36,579 bases of DNA, from NCBI GenBank assembly GCA_003138975.1, contig PLHQ01000025.1, forward strand, positions 1 through 36,579. Direction: 5' to 3'. Both the position numbers and the translations under genes were made by a program. Numbering within the stretch: the first letter of the stretch is position 1; each line of letters opens with the position of its first letter. Shown one piece after another: positions 16,459 through 24,012 of this stretch. Below the pieces are notes generated by a model. That model did no database searches. It saw only the letters and a list, made by a program, of their open reading frames with translations, and was not told the DNA's origin. This stretch comes from Acidobacteriaceae bacterium. GTDB lineage: Bacteria; Acidobacteriota; Terriglobia; Terriglobales; Acidobacteriaceae.

Positions 16459-17883
16459 TCAGTCGTGAATTAGTTCCCCCACGTTCTTAGCCTCTTTCAA
16501 CCTCTCCAGAATCATCGGTCCCAACTGCGAAACGCTGCCCGCTCCCAGCGTGAGGATCATGTCCCCCTCCGTCGCCCTGGCAGCCACCGAACTCACTGTG
16601 TCCGCGAATGAACTCACATACTCCGCGTTCCGTCCGCCCTTCTCGCGGATGGCCTGCGCCAACGCTTCCCCGCTGATTCCCTCGATCGGCCTCTCACTCG
16701 CCGCATAAATGTCGAGCACCAACAGCGAATCCGCATCGCTAAACGCCGTGGTGAAGTCCTCGATGAGATCGCGCGTGCGAGTGTACCGGTGCGGCTGAAA
16801 AACAACGTGTACTTTGCGATAGCCGCACTGTCGCGCTGCCGCGAGCGTCGCTTTGATCTCCGTAGGATGATGTCCGTAATCGTCTATCACGCTCACGCCC
16901 GCCACCCGACCGCGCAACTGGAAGCGCCGGTCCACTCCACGGAACTGATCGAGCGCAACGCGGATCGCATCGACCGGAACATCAAGCCCCACTCCCACCG
17001 CAATCGCCGCCGTCGCATTCAGAACGTTGTGGACTCCCGGCACATGCAGCGTGAACTCGCCCAGGTCCTTCTTGCGATAACTCACATGAAAGCAGCTCAA
17101 CGGCCCGCCTGCACCGCCGTTCGCCGGCGCGCAGCCGGCACCCAGCCTGATCCAGAAATCCGATCTACGCTTGGTTCCGTACGTCACCGTCCGCCGCTGG
17201 ACGTCCGGCAGCAATCCCCGTAGCAGCGGATCGTCATTGCACGCTACGACCATCCCATAAAAAGGCACGCGATCCATGAACTCCAGAAAAGTTTTCTTCA
17301 CGTCGCGCATGTTGCGGTAGCAATCCATGTGCTCGCGGTCAATGTTGGTCACCACCGAAAGAATCGGCGAGAGCTTCAGAAACGACCGGTCGCTTTCATC
17401 CGCTTCGGCCACCAGATACTGCGACTTCCCCAGCCGCGCATTCGATCCCATCGCATCCACGCGTCCGCCCACCACCACCGTGGGATCGAGCCCGCCTCCA
17501 GCCAGGACCGCCGCCACCATCGAAGTCGTAGTCGTCTTGCCGTGCATGCCGGCGATGGCGATGCCATACTTCAACCGCATCAACTCCGCCAGCATCTCTG
17601 CCCGCTGAATTACCGGCACGTGCAGTTTGTGCGCTTCGACAACCTCAGGATTCTCTGCCGCAATCGCCGAACTCGTCACCACCACTTCCGCTCCCGCAAT
17701 GTTCTCCGTACGATGTCCCTCAAACACCACGGCGCCTAGTCCAGCCAGCCGCTGCGTGAGAGCCGAATGCTTCAGATCCGATCCCGAAACCTTGTAGCCG
17801 AGATTCAGCAACACCTCGGCAATCCCGCTCATGCCGATCCCACCAATGCCCACGAAATGAATCTGCTGAATCTTGGCAAACAT
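16459..17883 (-). CDS. murC: UDP-N-acetylmuramate--L-alanine ligase MurC
   Basis: Cytoplasmic Mur ligase that adds L-Ala to UDP-MurNAc, the first step of the peptide stem. 474 residues, normal for the family. Visible: N-terminal UDP-binding Rossmann motif HFVGIGGIGMSGIAEVL (9-25), ATP P-loop GMHGKTTTT (112-120), the N-E-A-D type motif VAEADESDRSF, the conserved NIDREHMDCY, and DDYGHHPTEIKATL in the C-terminal domain. The ATG lacks a clear Shine-Dalgarno. It lies 38 bases after the small membrane protein gene. MurB, which makes its substrate, is not in this window. Confidence 0.97.
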   Translation of the reverse strand: MFAKIQQIHFVGIGGIGMSGIAEVLLNLGYKVSGSDLKHSALTQRLAGLGAVVFEGHRTENIAGAEVVVTSSAIAAENPEVVEAHKLHVPVIQRAEMLAELMRLKYGIAIAGMHGKTTTTSMVAAVLAGGGLDPTVVVGGRVDAMGSNARLGKSQYLVAEADESDRSFLKLSPILSVVTNIDREHMDCYRNMRDVKKTFLEFMDRVPFYGMVVACNDDPLLRGLLPDVQRRTVTYGTKRRSDFWIRLGAGCAPANGGAGGPLSCFHVSYRKKDLGEFTLHVPGVHNVLNATAAIAVGVGLDVPVDAIRVALDQFRGVDRRFQLRGRVAGVSVIDDYGHHPTEIKATLAAARQCGYRKVHVVFQPHRYTRTRDLIEDFTTAFSDADSLLVLDIYAASERPIEGISGEALAQAIREKGGRNAEYVSSFADTVSSVAARATEGDMILTLGAGSVSQLGPMILERLKEAKNVGELIHD

Positions 17884-17921
17884 AAAATCAAGTTCTTAGC
17901 CGCGGATCTGCATCTACCGAT

Positions 17922-18224
17922 TCACACGACGAACCACTCACTCCCACTGCGCATTATGCCGTTCCAGCCACCAGCAAGCCGGCTTCCCCTGCTGTGGGAA
18001 GATCGACCGGCTGCAGGCTCCTGAAAAGTTCCCACCAAGTCATACTCAGTCTTGTTGCCCTTCAGCGATGTAGCCAGAAACTGATGGACTTCTACCGTGC
18101 CAAACGCCCTACCTCGCGCCACGCGAAACCGCAGTACCAGCCAGTCGCCCACATACAGCATCCCGAACAGGACAAGCGCCACGATCACAACTGCGCCCAA
18201 TCGCCGTCCCCAAAATCCGTTCAT
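17922..18224 (-). CDS. Small bitopic membrane protein in the dcw cluster, apparently frameshifted near its C-terminus
   Basis: As read it is 100 residues: a short basic N-terminus, one membrane helix (about 10-32, GAVVIVALVLFGMLYVGDWLVL), then a soluble domain (GTVEVHQFLATSLKGNKTEYDLVGTFQEP to residue 70). Beyond residue 70 the composition becomes low-complexity Ser/Gly/Arg. Rereading one base back at 18015 gives CSRSIFPQ...PACWWLERHNAQWE and a TGA at 17938-17940, a 95-residue product with two Cys and an aromatic cluster. I recall small Acidobacteriota membrane proteins with the same layout (KGNK.EY...CS.S.FPQ.G.P.CWWL.RH). A single missing base is therefore likely, from either sequencing or a real mutation. 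It lies between murG and murC. Function unknown; no strong ribosome binding site. Confidence 0.6.
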   Translation of the reverse strand: MNGFWGRRLGAVVIVALVLFGMLYVGDWLVLRFRVARGRAFGTVEVHQFLATSLKGNKTEYDLVGTFQEPAAGRSSHSRGSRLAGGWNGIMRSGSEWFVV

Positions 18225-18248
18225 ATGAGCCCAACGCTTCCCACTTCT

Positions 18249-18310
18249 GTCATCCTGAGCGGAGTAAGTGCTTCGCGAATGCGAAGCATTTATGCAGTCG
18301 AAGGATCCCG
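18249..18310. repeat. Palindromic intergenic repeat between murG and the small membrane protein gene
   Basis: GTAAGTGCTTCGC (18264-18276) pairs with GCGAAGCATTTAT (18281-18293) around a GAAT loop: a 13-bp stem with two G-T wobbles. It is bracketed by GTCATCCTGAGCGG and GTCGAAGGATCCC, phrases I recall as a dispersed intergenic repeat in Acidobacteriota and other phyla. It fills most of the 135-base gap and would form a strong hairpin in the cluster's transcript. Dispersed copies cannot be verified here. Confidence 0.5.
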
Positions 18311-18359
18311 GTCACTCCGACCTCTCCGCAGACTCATCAAGAAACTCCTCCGGGATTCT

Positions 18360-19436
18360 CTACGAACCCTCGCGGTCCATCCCCGCTACTCGCGCAGCCA
18401 TCGCCGCTATATCCCGCGCAGCATCGGGATGCGCCAACCCCCGCGCGGCCTCACTCATCTGCTCCAACCGCCGCGGGTCACCGAGCAACGCCGCAATCGT
18501 CTCCGCCAGCCAGACTCCCTCCAGCTTCGACTCTTCCACCACCACCGCCGCTCCCGACCGCGCCAGTGCTTCCGCATTCACCCGCTGATGATCATCCGCC
18601 GCCCGCGGAAACGGTACAAAGATCGCAGGCTTCCCCGCCGCTGTGATTTCCGCCACAGTGCTCGCGCCCGATCTGCAGACCGCCAGATCCGCCCGCGCAA
18701 ACGCCGCCGGCATGTCTTCGATAAACTTGAAGACTTCCGCCGATTCACCTATCCCACGATACGCCGCCAGCGCGTCATTATAGTCACGCTCGCCCGTCTG
18801 ATGAATGATGTGAATCCCTGGTGCCTGCCGCCGCAACTCCGGCAAGCACCGGATCATCGCCTCATTGATGGCGTGCGCCCCCTGGCTTCCGCCGAACACC
18901 AACAGAGTCGGCGTCCCGCCGCACTTCGCTCGAATCTCAAAAAACGCCTGCCGCACCGGCACGCCCGTCACTTCCGCGTGCCGAAAATATTTCGCCGTTT
19001 CTTCAAAGTGCACTGCAGCTCCGGACACAAACCGCGCCACCATTCGGTTCGCAAATCCGGGTACGACATTCGGCTCAAACGCCAGCGTCGGAATATGCTT
19101 CACCACCGCCGCCAGCATCGCCGGACCCGACGCATATCCTCCCACCCCAATCACCACGTCGGGCGCAAACTCATTCAGCATGCGGGCCGCGCTCCACACC
19201 GCGCGCGGCAAATCGAAAGCCGTCTTCGCCCGCGTCATCAGGCTCACATTCTTCAGCGCCCCCACCCGCACCAGTTGCAGCGGATATCCCGCCACCGGCA
19301 CCAAACGATTCTCAATCCCGCGCGCCGTCCCGATGAACAGCACCTCGGCCCCATAACTTTTCTTGAGTTCGTTGGCGATGGCCAGCGCGGGGATTACATG
19401 ACCGCCCGTACCGCCGCCCGCCAGAATGGCCCGCAT
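18360..19436 (-). CDS. murG: UDP-GlcNAc--lipid I N-acetylglucosaminyltransferase MurG
   Basis: Peripheral inner-membrane GT28 glycosyltransferase that converts lipid I to lipid II. 358 residues, typical. The N-terminal glycine-rich loop [17 protein letters not shown] (5-21) binds the acceptor diphosphate. The inter-domain hydrophobic and donor-binding motifs are present ([57 protein letters not shown]), with the GASTxAE element of the UDP-GlcNAc pocket. No Shine-Dalgarno precedes the ATG. A TATAGT box lies six bases upstream (19443-19448), so a leaderless transcript is possible as well as read-through. It follows the NTF2-like gene by 39 bases. Confidence 0.97.
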   Translation of the reverse strand: MRAILAGGGTGGHVIPALAIANELKKSYGAEVLFIGTARGIENRLVPVAGYPLQLVRVGALKNVSLMTRAKTAFDLPRAVWSAARMLNEFAPDVVIGVGGYASGPAMLAAVVKHIPTLAFEPNVVPGFANRMVARFVSGAAVHFEETAKYFRHAEVTGVPVRQAFFEIRAKCGGTPTLLVFGGSQGAHAINEAMIRCLPELRRQAPGIHIIHQTGERDYNDALAAYRGIGESAEVFKFIEDMPAAFARADLAVCRSGASTVAEITAAGKPAIFVPFPRAADDHQRVNAEALARSGAAVVVEESKLEGVWLAETIAALLGDPRRLEQMSEAARGLAHPDAARDIAAMAARVAGMDREGS

Positions 19437-19442
19437 GAGGTG

Positions 19443-19448
19443 ACTATA
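19443..19448 (-). promoter_or_regulatory. -10-like box immediately before murG
   Basis: TATAGT on the minus strand (5 of 6 matches) ends six bases before the murG ATG, which lacks a ribosome binding site. There is no recognisable -35. It fits the pattern seen at murE and could start a leaderless murG message. Confidence 0.25.
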
Positions 19449-19475
19449 AACGACGCGAAGATAAACCGCGGCAAA

Positions 19476-20072
19476 TCAATGCTTCGCTGCAAGCCTCTCG
19501 GGCAACGGATTATCAGAGCGCTCCGAATCCCATAAAATTGAAACCACCCACCAACGCTTTCCGTCATTCAGTAACTGGATAGTGTTGATGCCGCGTTCAA
19601 AAGGCTTCTCGCCTGGGCTATGCCGCGATTCGTAGCTGCTGAACACTTGTGCCACGTTCCCGTATGTGTCGGGCTGGTTCACAATGGCCTTTTCATAGAA
19701 CGGTTCTTTGGCGAATGCTTGTCCCGCATCGCGGACAAACTCGTCCACGCTCCAGGAGAAAACAACCGTGGCGCCATCGGGAGCCTTCGCCGCCTGCGTG
19801 AAACGGGCCTGCGGAAGAAACAGTGAACGGAAGCGGCTCCAGTCGCGATCGCCGGCAGGGCCTGAGATTACGTCGTAGATAGCGCGTAGGATGGCATCCA
19901 TTGACTTGACATCGTCCGGCTTCGGCACCGGAACTTGGGCCGCAAGGTCAGCCGCGGAGAACATTGGCGCCTGCGGCGACGTTTCAACAGCTTGAGACGT
20001 AGATGTCTTCTGAGCTGCAGCCATCGTTCCTAGAACGCAGCAAAGCGCCAGCACAAGAAATAGACGTTTCAA
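19476..20072 (-). CDS. Secreted NTF2/SnoaL-like protein
   Basis: 198 residues starting at a TTG (20072) with GGAGG within AAGGGAGGG (20076-20084, other strand) five bases upstream. A longer frame from a TTG at 20093 has no such site. The N-terminus KRLFLVLALCCVLGTMAAAQ is a signal peptide. The mature part has the NTF2-like cone-fold pattern: helix (DDVKSMDAILRAIYDVISG), RDWSRFRSLFLPQARFTQ, then strands ending WWVVSILWDSE, with a conserved-looking GRD-W-RF-LF-P-A-F series. Catalytic residues cannot be assigned. It is an unusual passenger between ftsW and murG (39 bases before murG). It may be co-expressed with wall genes, but nothing in its sequence shows a wall function. Confidence 0.8.
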   Translation of the reverse strand: MKRLFLVLALCCVLGTMAAAQKTSTSQAVETSPQAPMFSAADLAAQVPVPKPDDVKSMDAILRAIYDVISGPAGDRDWSRFRSLFLPQARFTQAAKAPDGATVVFSWSVDEFVRDAGQAFAKEPFYEKAIVNQPDTYGNVAQVFSSYESRHSPGEKPFERGINTIQLLNDGKRWWVVSILWDSERSDNPLPERLAAKH

Positions 20073-20129
20073 CCGCCCTCCCTTATTTCTCAATCGGTCT
20101 GAGATCCGCGCAATCCGCGCCGGCTTTCC

Positions 20130-21221
20130 TTACTCCGCCTGCTTCGTAATATTCAGCAGCACGCCCACGCAAGCCAGCGTCACAAACAGTGACGACCCTC
20201 CGTACGACACCAGCGGCAGCGGAATCCCCTTGGTAGGCATCATGCCCAGCACCACGCTGATGTTGATGAACGCTTGCAGCACCACCATGCTGGTAATCCC
20301 CACCGCCAGGTATCTCCCGAAGACGTCTTCCGTGCGCCACGAAGCCCGCATGCCGCGCCACAGAAAGATGGCAAACAGCGTCACGACAAACAGCGCTCCC
20401 ACCAGACCTAACTCTTCGGCCGTCACGGCAAAAATAAAATCAGTGTGGGGCTCGGGCAGATAAAAAAGCTTCTGCTTGCCTTCCATCAAGCCCGTGCCAG
20501 TCACCCCGCCGGTACCCACCGCGATCAACGATTGAATCAAGTGAAACCCAGCCTTCTGTCGCTCTGCGTACGGATTCATAAAAGCCAAAATGCGATCGCG
20601 CCGGAAGCTCACATGGAAGATCAGAAAATAAAGCGGCACAAGCGATGCCCCGAACGCGTACCCGAAATACCGCAGCCGCATCCCCGCCACATACAGGATG
20701 CAAGCCGCGATCCCGGCACACGCGATCGCGGTACCGAGGTCCGGCTGCAATACGATCAGCCCCAGCAGGACCAATACGGGCACCGCCGCGGGCACGAGCG
20801 TGTTGCGCCAGTCATCCATTGTTTTCGCCCGGCCCTCCAGAAAATACGCAAGAAACAGAATCAGCACCGGCTTGGCCAGTTCCGAAGGTTGGAATGAAAA
20901 ACCTCCGGCGTGAATCCAGCGATGCGTATTGTGTGAGCGGTCCAGAAAGAACACGGAGATCAGCAGCAGCGTGGTCAGCCCCATCACCGAGAACACCAGC
21001 GCAGGATGCTTGTAGCGCCGGTAATCCACCCGCATCGCCACCACCATCGCCACCAGGCCCGCCGTCGCCCAGATCAACTGCTTCGACAAAAATGCATACG
21101 GAGACCCAAACCGCTCCCGCGCCATCACCGCCGACGCCGAAAACACCATCACCAGCCCCACAAACACCAAGAGCATGGTCACAGTGAACAGCCCGCGATC
21201 CACACTCACCCGCTTTGCCAT
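20130..21221 (-). CDS. ftsW: Division SEDS glycosyltransferase FtsW
   Basis: Polytopic inner-membrane peptidoglycan polymerase of the SEDS family acting with a class B PBP at the septum. 363 residues, about ten membrane segments. Recognisable: MVFSASAVMARERFGSPYAFLSKQL, RWIHAGGFSFQPSELAKPVLILFLA, QPDLGTAIACAGIA, the long extracytoplasmic loop with GKQKLFYLPEPHTDFIFAVTAEELG (including the conserved Asp of HTDFIF), and TKGIPLPLVSYGGSSL near the C-terminus. RodA shares these motifs; FtsW is chosen because of position between murD and murG. The cognate FtsI is not in this window. The start region lacks a clear ribosome binding site. Confidence 0.95.
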   Translation of the reverse strand: MAKRVSVDRGLFTVTMLLVFVGLVMVFSASAVMARERFGSPYAFLSKQLIWATAGLVAMVVAMRVDYRRYKHPALVFSVMGLTTLLLISVFFLDRSHNTHRWIHAGGFSFQPSELAKPVLILFLAYFLEGRAKTMDDWRNTLVPAAVPVLVLLGLIVLQPDLGTAIACAGIAACILYVAGMRLRYFGYAFGASLVPLYFLIFHVSFRRDRILAFMNPYAERQKAGFHLIQSLIAVGTGGVTGTGLMEGKQKLFYLPEPHTDFIFAVTAEELGLVGALFVVTLFAIFLWRGMRASWRTEDVFGRYLAVGITSMVVLQAFINISVVLGMMPTKGIPLPLVSYGGSSLFVTLACVGVLLNITKQAE

Positions 21222-21231
21222 GGGAAGTTCA

Positions 21232-21385
21232 TTTCACCACGGAGGCACGGAGACACGGAGGAGGAATTGTCGATTGTCGAGTTTTGAATGTTGATTGTTT
21301 TGATTCCTGGGCGGAACGATCTTCCCTGTCTTTTCTGTGCCTCTGTGTCGGAGCCTGCCCTGAGCGATGCCGAAGGGTGGTGAAA
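21232..21385. repeat. Palindromic intergenic element A (murD-ftsW gap)
   Basis: A 154-bp element bounded by TTTCACCAC (21232-21240) and its inverted copy GTGGTGAAA (21377-21385). One end carries CACGGAGACACGGAGG, the other the inverted GTGCCTCTGTGTC followed by GGAGCCTGCCCTGAGC. It fills nearly the whole gap between the murD stop and ftsW. Its 56 bases 21330-21385 match, in inverted orientation, 22748-22803 in element B with four mismatches. No transposase is present; it resembles a MITE or large REP element. A T/A-rich 60-base centre has no recognisable content. Confidence 0.65.
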
Positions 21386-21392
21386 ACGCACA

Positions 21393-22748
21393 TCAGGCGA
21401 ACGAGCTCACAATCTCTTTGAACACCTTTCCCCGGTGCTCATAGCTCTTGAACTGATCGAAACTCGCACAGGCCGGAGCCAGCAACACCACGTCCCCCGG
21501 CTGCGCCACCGCGTTCGCTTTGCGAAGAGCATTCTCTAGCGTCTCCGCATGTACAACTTCTACATTCTTAATCTGCGACTCGATCTTCGCCGCCGCCGCC
21601 CCAATCGTGTACACGCGTTTCACCCGCTGCCGCAGCAACTCGTTAAGTACCGTATAGTCGCTGCCCTTGTCCTTGCCGCCAAGAATGAGGTGGATGTTCG
21701 CTGGAAACGACTCCAGCGCCTTGATGGTCGCATCCACATTGGTGGCCTTCGAGTCGTTGTAATAATCCACGCCGCGGATCGTCGCCACAAACTCCAGCCG
21801 GTGCTCGACCGCCTTGAACTCGCGCACGGCCTGCCGGATCTTCTCCGGTGCGCATCCCATCAGCGCGCTCGCGCACACCGCCGCCAGCACGTTCTCCAGA
21901 TTGTGCGCTCCCTTCAGCGGAATCTCGGAAACCTGCATGATCTCGCGCTGTCCCGTGCTATCACGAAACAGAATGTTCCCGTCACGAACCCACGCTCCCC
22001 GCTTCACTTCCTGTTGTCGGCTGAACCAGAACACCTGTGCTCGAGTCCGCCCCGCCATCGCCACACAAATAGGATCGTCGCCGTTCAGCACCGCGAAATC
22101 TCCGCCCTGCTGATTTTCAAAGATTCGCGTCTTCGCATCCACGTAAACTTCCAACGTCCGGTGCCGATCCAGATGATCGGGTGTCACATTCAAGACCGCG
22201 GCAACTTTCGGACGGAAGGTCTGAATGGTCTCCAATTGAAAGCTCGAAACCTCCAGCACAATCACCGTCTCCGGCTTCGCCCGCTCCGCCAGCGAAATCG
22301 CCGGAGTACCAATGTTGCCACCGACCAGCGTCGGCAATCCGCCCGCCGCCAGAATCTCCCCTGTCAAAGTTGTCGTTGTAGTTTTCCCGTTCGACCCCGT
22401 GATGGCCACAATCGGTCCCGGCAGAAACTGCGCCGCCAGTTCAATCTCGCCGATCACAGCCTCGCCCAAAGACCGCGCTTGCGCCAGCAGCGGCGCATCT
22501 ACCGGAACCCCCGGGCTCACCACAATCAGATCCTGCCCGCGAAACAAACGCTCGCCGTGCCCGCCGGTCTCGACCGTAACCCCATGATCGAGCAGCACCG
22601 GAATCTCGTTGCGCAGTTCATCTCCGCTCTTGGTGTCAGAAACAGTAACTCGCGCCCCGTGCGCCTTTAGAAAAAGCGCCGACGCCACCCCCGACTTACC
22701 GAGACCAACCACCAGCACGCGTTTATCTTTGAGTTCCATTAAATCCAT
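21393..22748 (-). CDS. murD: UDP-N-acetylmuramoylalanine--D-glutamate ligase MurD
   Basis: Cytoplasmic Mur ligase adding D-Glu to UDP-MurNAc-L-Ala. 451 residues, the normal length. The N-terminal Rossmann motif is VLVVGLGKSGVASALFL (11-27), the ATP P-loop TGSNGKTTTT (117-126), then VLEVSSFQLE, NVTPDHLDRH and the C-terminal HRLEFVATIRGVDYYNDSKATN and LILGGKDKGSDY. The first ATG (22748) has GGGTGG four bases upstream. This site, and the base complementary to the first A of ATG, belong to repeat element B. An alternative ATG three codons later is possible. The gene is bracketed by two related repeat elements in opposite orientation, unlike the other close-packed mur genes. Confidence 0.97.
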   Translation of the reverse strand: MDLMELKDKRVLVVGLGKSGVASALFLKAHGARVTVSDTKSGDELRNEIPVLLDHGVTVETGGHGERLFRGQDLIVVSPGVPVDAPLLAQARSLGEAVIGEIELAAQFLPGPIVAITGSNGKTTTTTLTGEILAAGGLPTLVGGNIGTPAISLAERAKPETVIVLEVSSFQLETIQTFRPKVAAVLNVTPDHLDRHRTLEVYVDAKTRIFENQQGGDFAVLNGDDPICVAMAGRTRAQVFWFSRQQEVKRGAWVRDGNILFRDSTGQREIMQVSEIPLKGAHNLENVLAAVCASALMGCAPEKIRQAVREFKAVEHRLEFVATIRGVDYYNDSKATNVDATIKALESFPANIHLILGGKDKGSDYTVLNELLRQRVKRVYTIGAAAAKIESQIKNVEVVHAETLENALRKANAVAQPGDVVLLAPACASFDQFKSYEHRGKVFKEIVSSFA

Positions 22749-22848
22749 TTCACCACCCTTCGGCTTCGCTCAGGGCAGGCTCCGACACCGAGTCACAGAG
22801 AAAACCAATTATTGTTTTTTCTCTGTGTCTCCGTGACTCTGTGGTGAA
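22748..22848. repeat. Palindromic intergenic element B (mraY-murD gap)
   Basis: A 101-bp element bounded by TTTCACCAC (22748-22756) and GTGGTGAA (22841-22848), filling the gap between mraY and murD. It carries CCCTTCGGCTTCGCTCAGGG, a hairpin-forming segment, and near its other end CTGTGTCTCCGTGACTCTG. Inside, GAGTCACAGAGAAAA (22790-22804) and TTTTTTCTCTGTGTCTC (22815-22831) are also mutually inverted, so the element is palindromic overall. It is a shorter, inverted relative of element A and reaches into the murD start codon. Confidence 0.65.
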
Positions 22849-22855
22849 TCGGTTC

Positions 22856-23989
22856 TTATCTCAGTTTCAGCGTCGTCAGCGCGAACAGGGCAAACACCAG
22901 CGACGCAATCCAGAAGCGCACGATAATCTTAGACTCCGACCATCCCATCAACTCAAAATGATGATGAATCGGCGCCATCTTGAAAATCCGCTTCTTGCGC
23001 AGCTTATACGATCCCACCTGCAGGATCACCGACACTGCCTCAATCACGAATACTCCGCCAATGAACGGCAGCAGCAATTCCTGTTTGATGATCACCGCGA
23101 CCGTCCCAATCGCCCCGCCCAGCGCCAGCGACCCTACGTCGCCCATGAACACTTCCGCCGGATGCGCGTTGTACCACAAAAACCCAATTGACGATCCCAC
23201 CATCGCACCGCAGAAAATCGTCAACTCGCCCACCTGCGGCATTTTTGGAATTTCCAGGTAAGTCGCAAACGTCGCGTGCCCGCTCACATACGTGAGCACG
23301 GTCAGCGCGCCCGCGGCAATCACGGTGCAGCCAATCGCCAGCCCGTCCAGCCCATCCGTAAGATTCACCGCGTTGCTCGAGCCCACGATCACCAGCGCAA
23401 CAAACGCGATAAATGGCAAAAACGCCAGCGGCCAAAGATGCGGAAACCGTTCCAGATTCTGCACCACCAGGTCGGGATGAAATTGCTTGAAGAACGGTAC
23501 AATCAGCTTCGTCGAATACATCCCGTAAGTCTGCATCGCAATCAGCATCACCGCGATCAGAATGCTGGTTGCAATCTGCAGCCCCAACTTGGCCTTTCCG
23601 GTCAGCCCCAGATTCCGGCGGTGCGCCACTTTGGTGTAGTCGTCGGTAAATCCAATCGCCGCATACGCGCACGTGGCGAATACCGCAATCCACACAAACC
23701 GATTGCTCAGGTCCGCCCACAGCAGCGTCGGCACCACAATGGCGATCGCAATCAGCAGCCCGCCCATGGTCGGCGTTCCCGCTTTTTTCTGATGTGCCTT
23801 CGGTCCTTCTTCCCGAATGTATTGTCCAATCTGGAATTCCCGCAGCCGGTTGATCACCAGCGGACCCACGATGAGCGCGGTAAACAGTGCGGTAAGGCTG
23901 GCAAACGCAGTACGGAACGTCAAATAGCGGAAGATGCGGAACGGCGGAAAATAATGTTGCAGCTTCACGAACAACAGCCAGTAGAGCAA
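22856..23989 (-). CDS. mraY: Phospho-MurNAc-pentapeptide-transferase MraY
   Basis: Polytopic inner-membrane enzyme that transfers phospho-MurNAc-pentapeptide to undecaprenyl phosphate, making lipid I. 377 residues with about ten membrane helices. Visible: the lipid-side KAHQKKAGTPTMGGL (64-78), the Asp pair in FTDDYTKVAHRRNLGLT (114-130), NAVNLTDGLDGLAIG, and the histidine motif APIHHHFELMGW near the C-terminus. The start is a TTG (23987-23989, read on the other strand) with GGAGG four bases before it (23994-23998), a good site that justifies the rare codon. It lies 23 bases after murF. Confidence 0.97.
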   Translation of the reverse strand: MLYWLLFVKLQHYFPPFRIFRYLTFRTAFASLTALFTALIVGPLVINRLREFQIGQYIREEGPKAHQKKAGTPTMGGLLIAIAIVVPTLLWADLSNRFVWIAVFATCAYAAIGFTDDYTKVAHRRNLGLTGKAKLGLQIATSILIAVMLIAMQTYGMYSTKLIVPFFKQFHPDLVVQNLERFPHLWPLAFLPFIAFVALVIVGSSNAVNLTDGLDGLAIGCTVIAAGALTVLTYVSGHATFATYLEIPKMPQVGELTIFCGAMVGSSIGFLWYNAHPAEVFMGDVGSLALGGAIGTVAVIIKQELLLPFIGGVFVIEAVSVILQVGSYKLRKKRIFKMAPIHHHFELMGWSESKIIVRFWIASLVFALFALTTLKLR

Positions 23990-24012
23990 TCAGCCTCCGT
24001 CCCGCGATGGTC

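Noticed and set aside
17994-19535. 513-residue open frame antisense to murG
   Set aside because: Arg/His/Pro-rich composition with no domain, no ribosome binding site, and murG on the other strand is unmistakable.
21549-22670. 373-residue open frame antisense to murD
   Set aside because: Arg/His-rich shadow frame of an intact murD.
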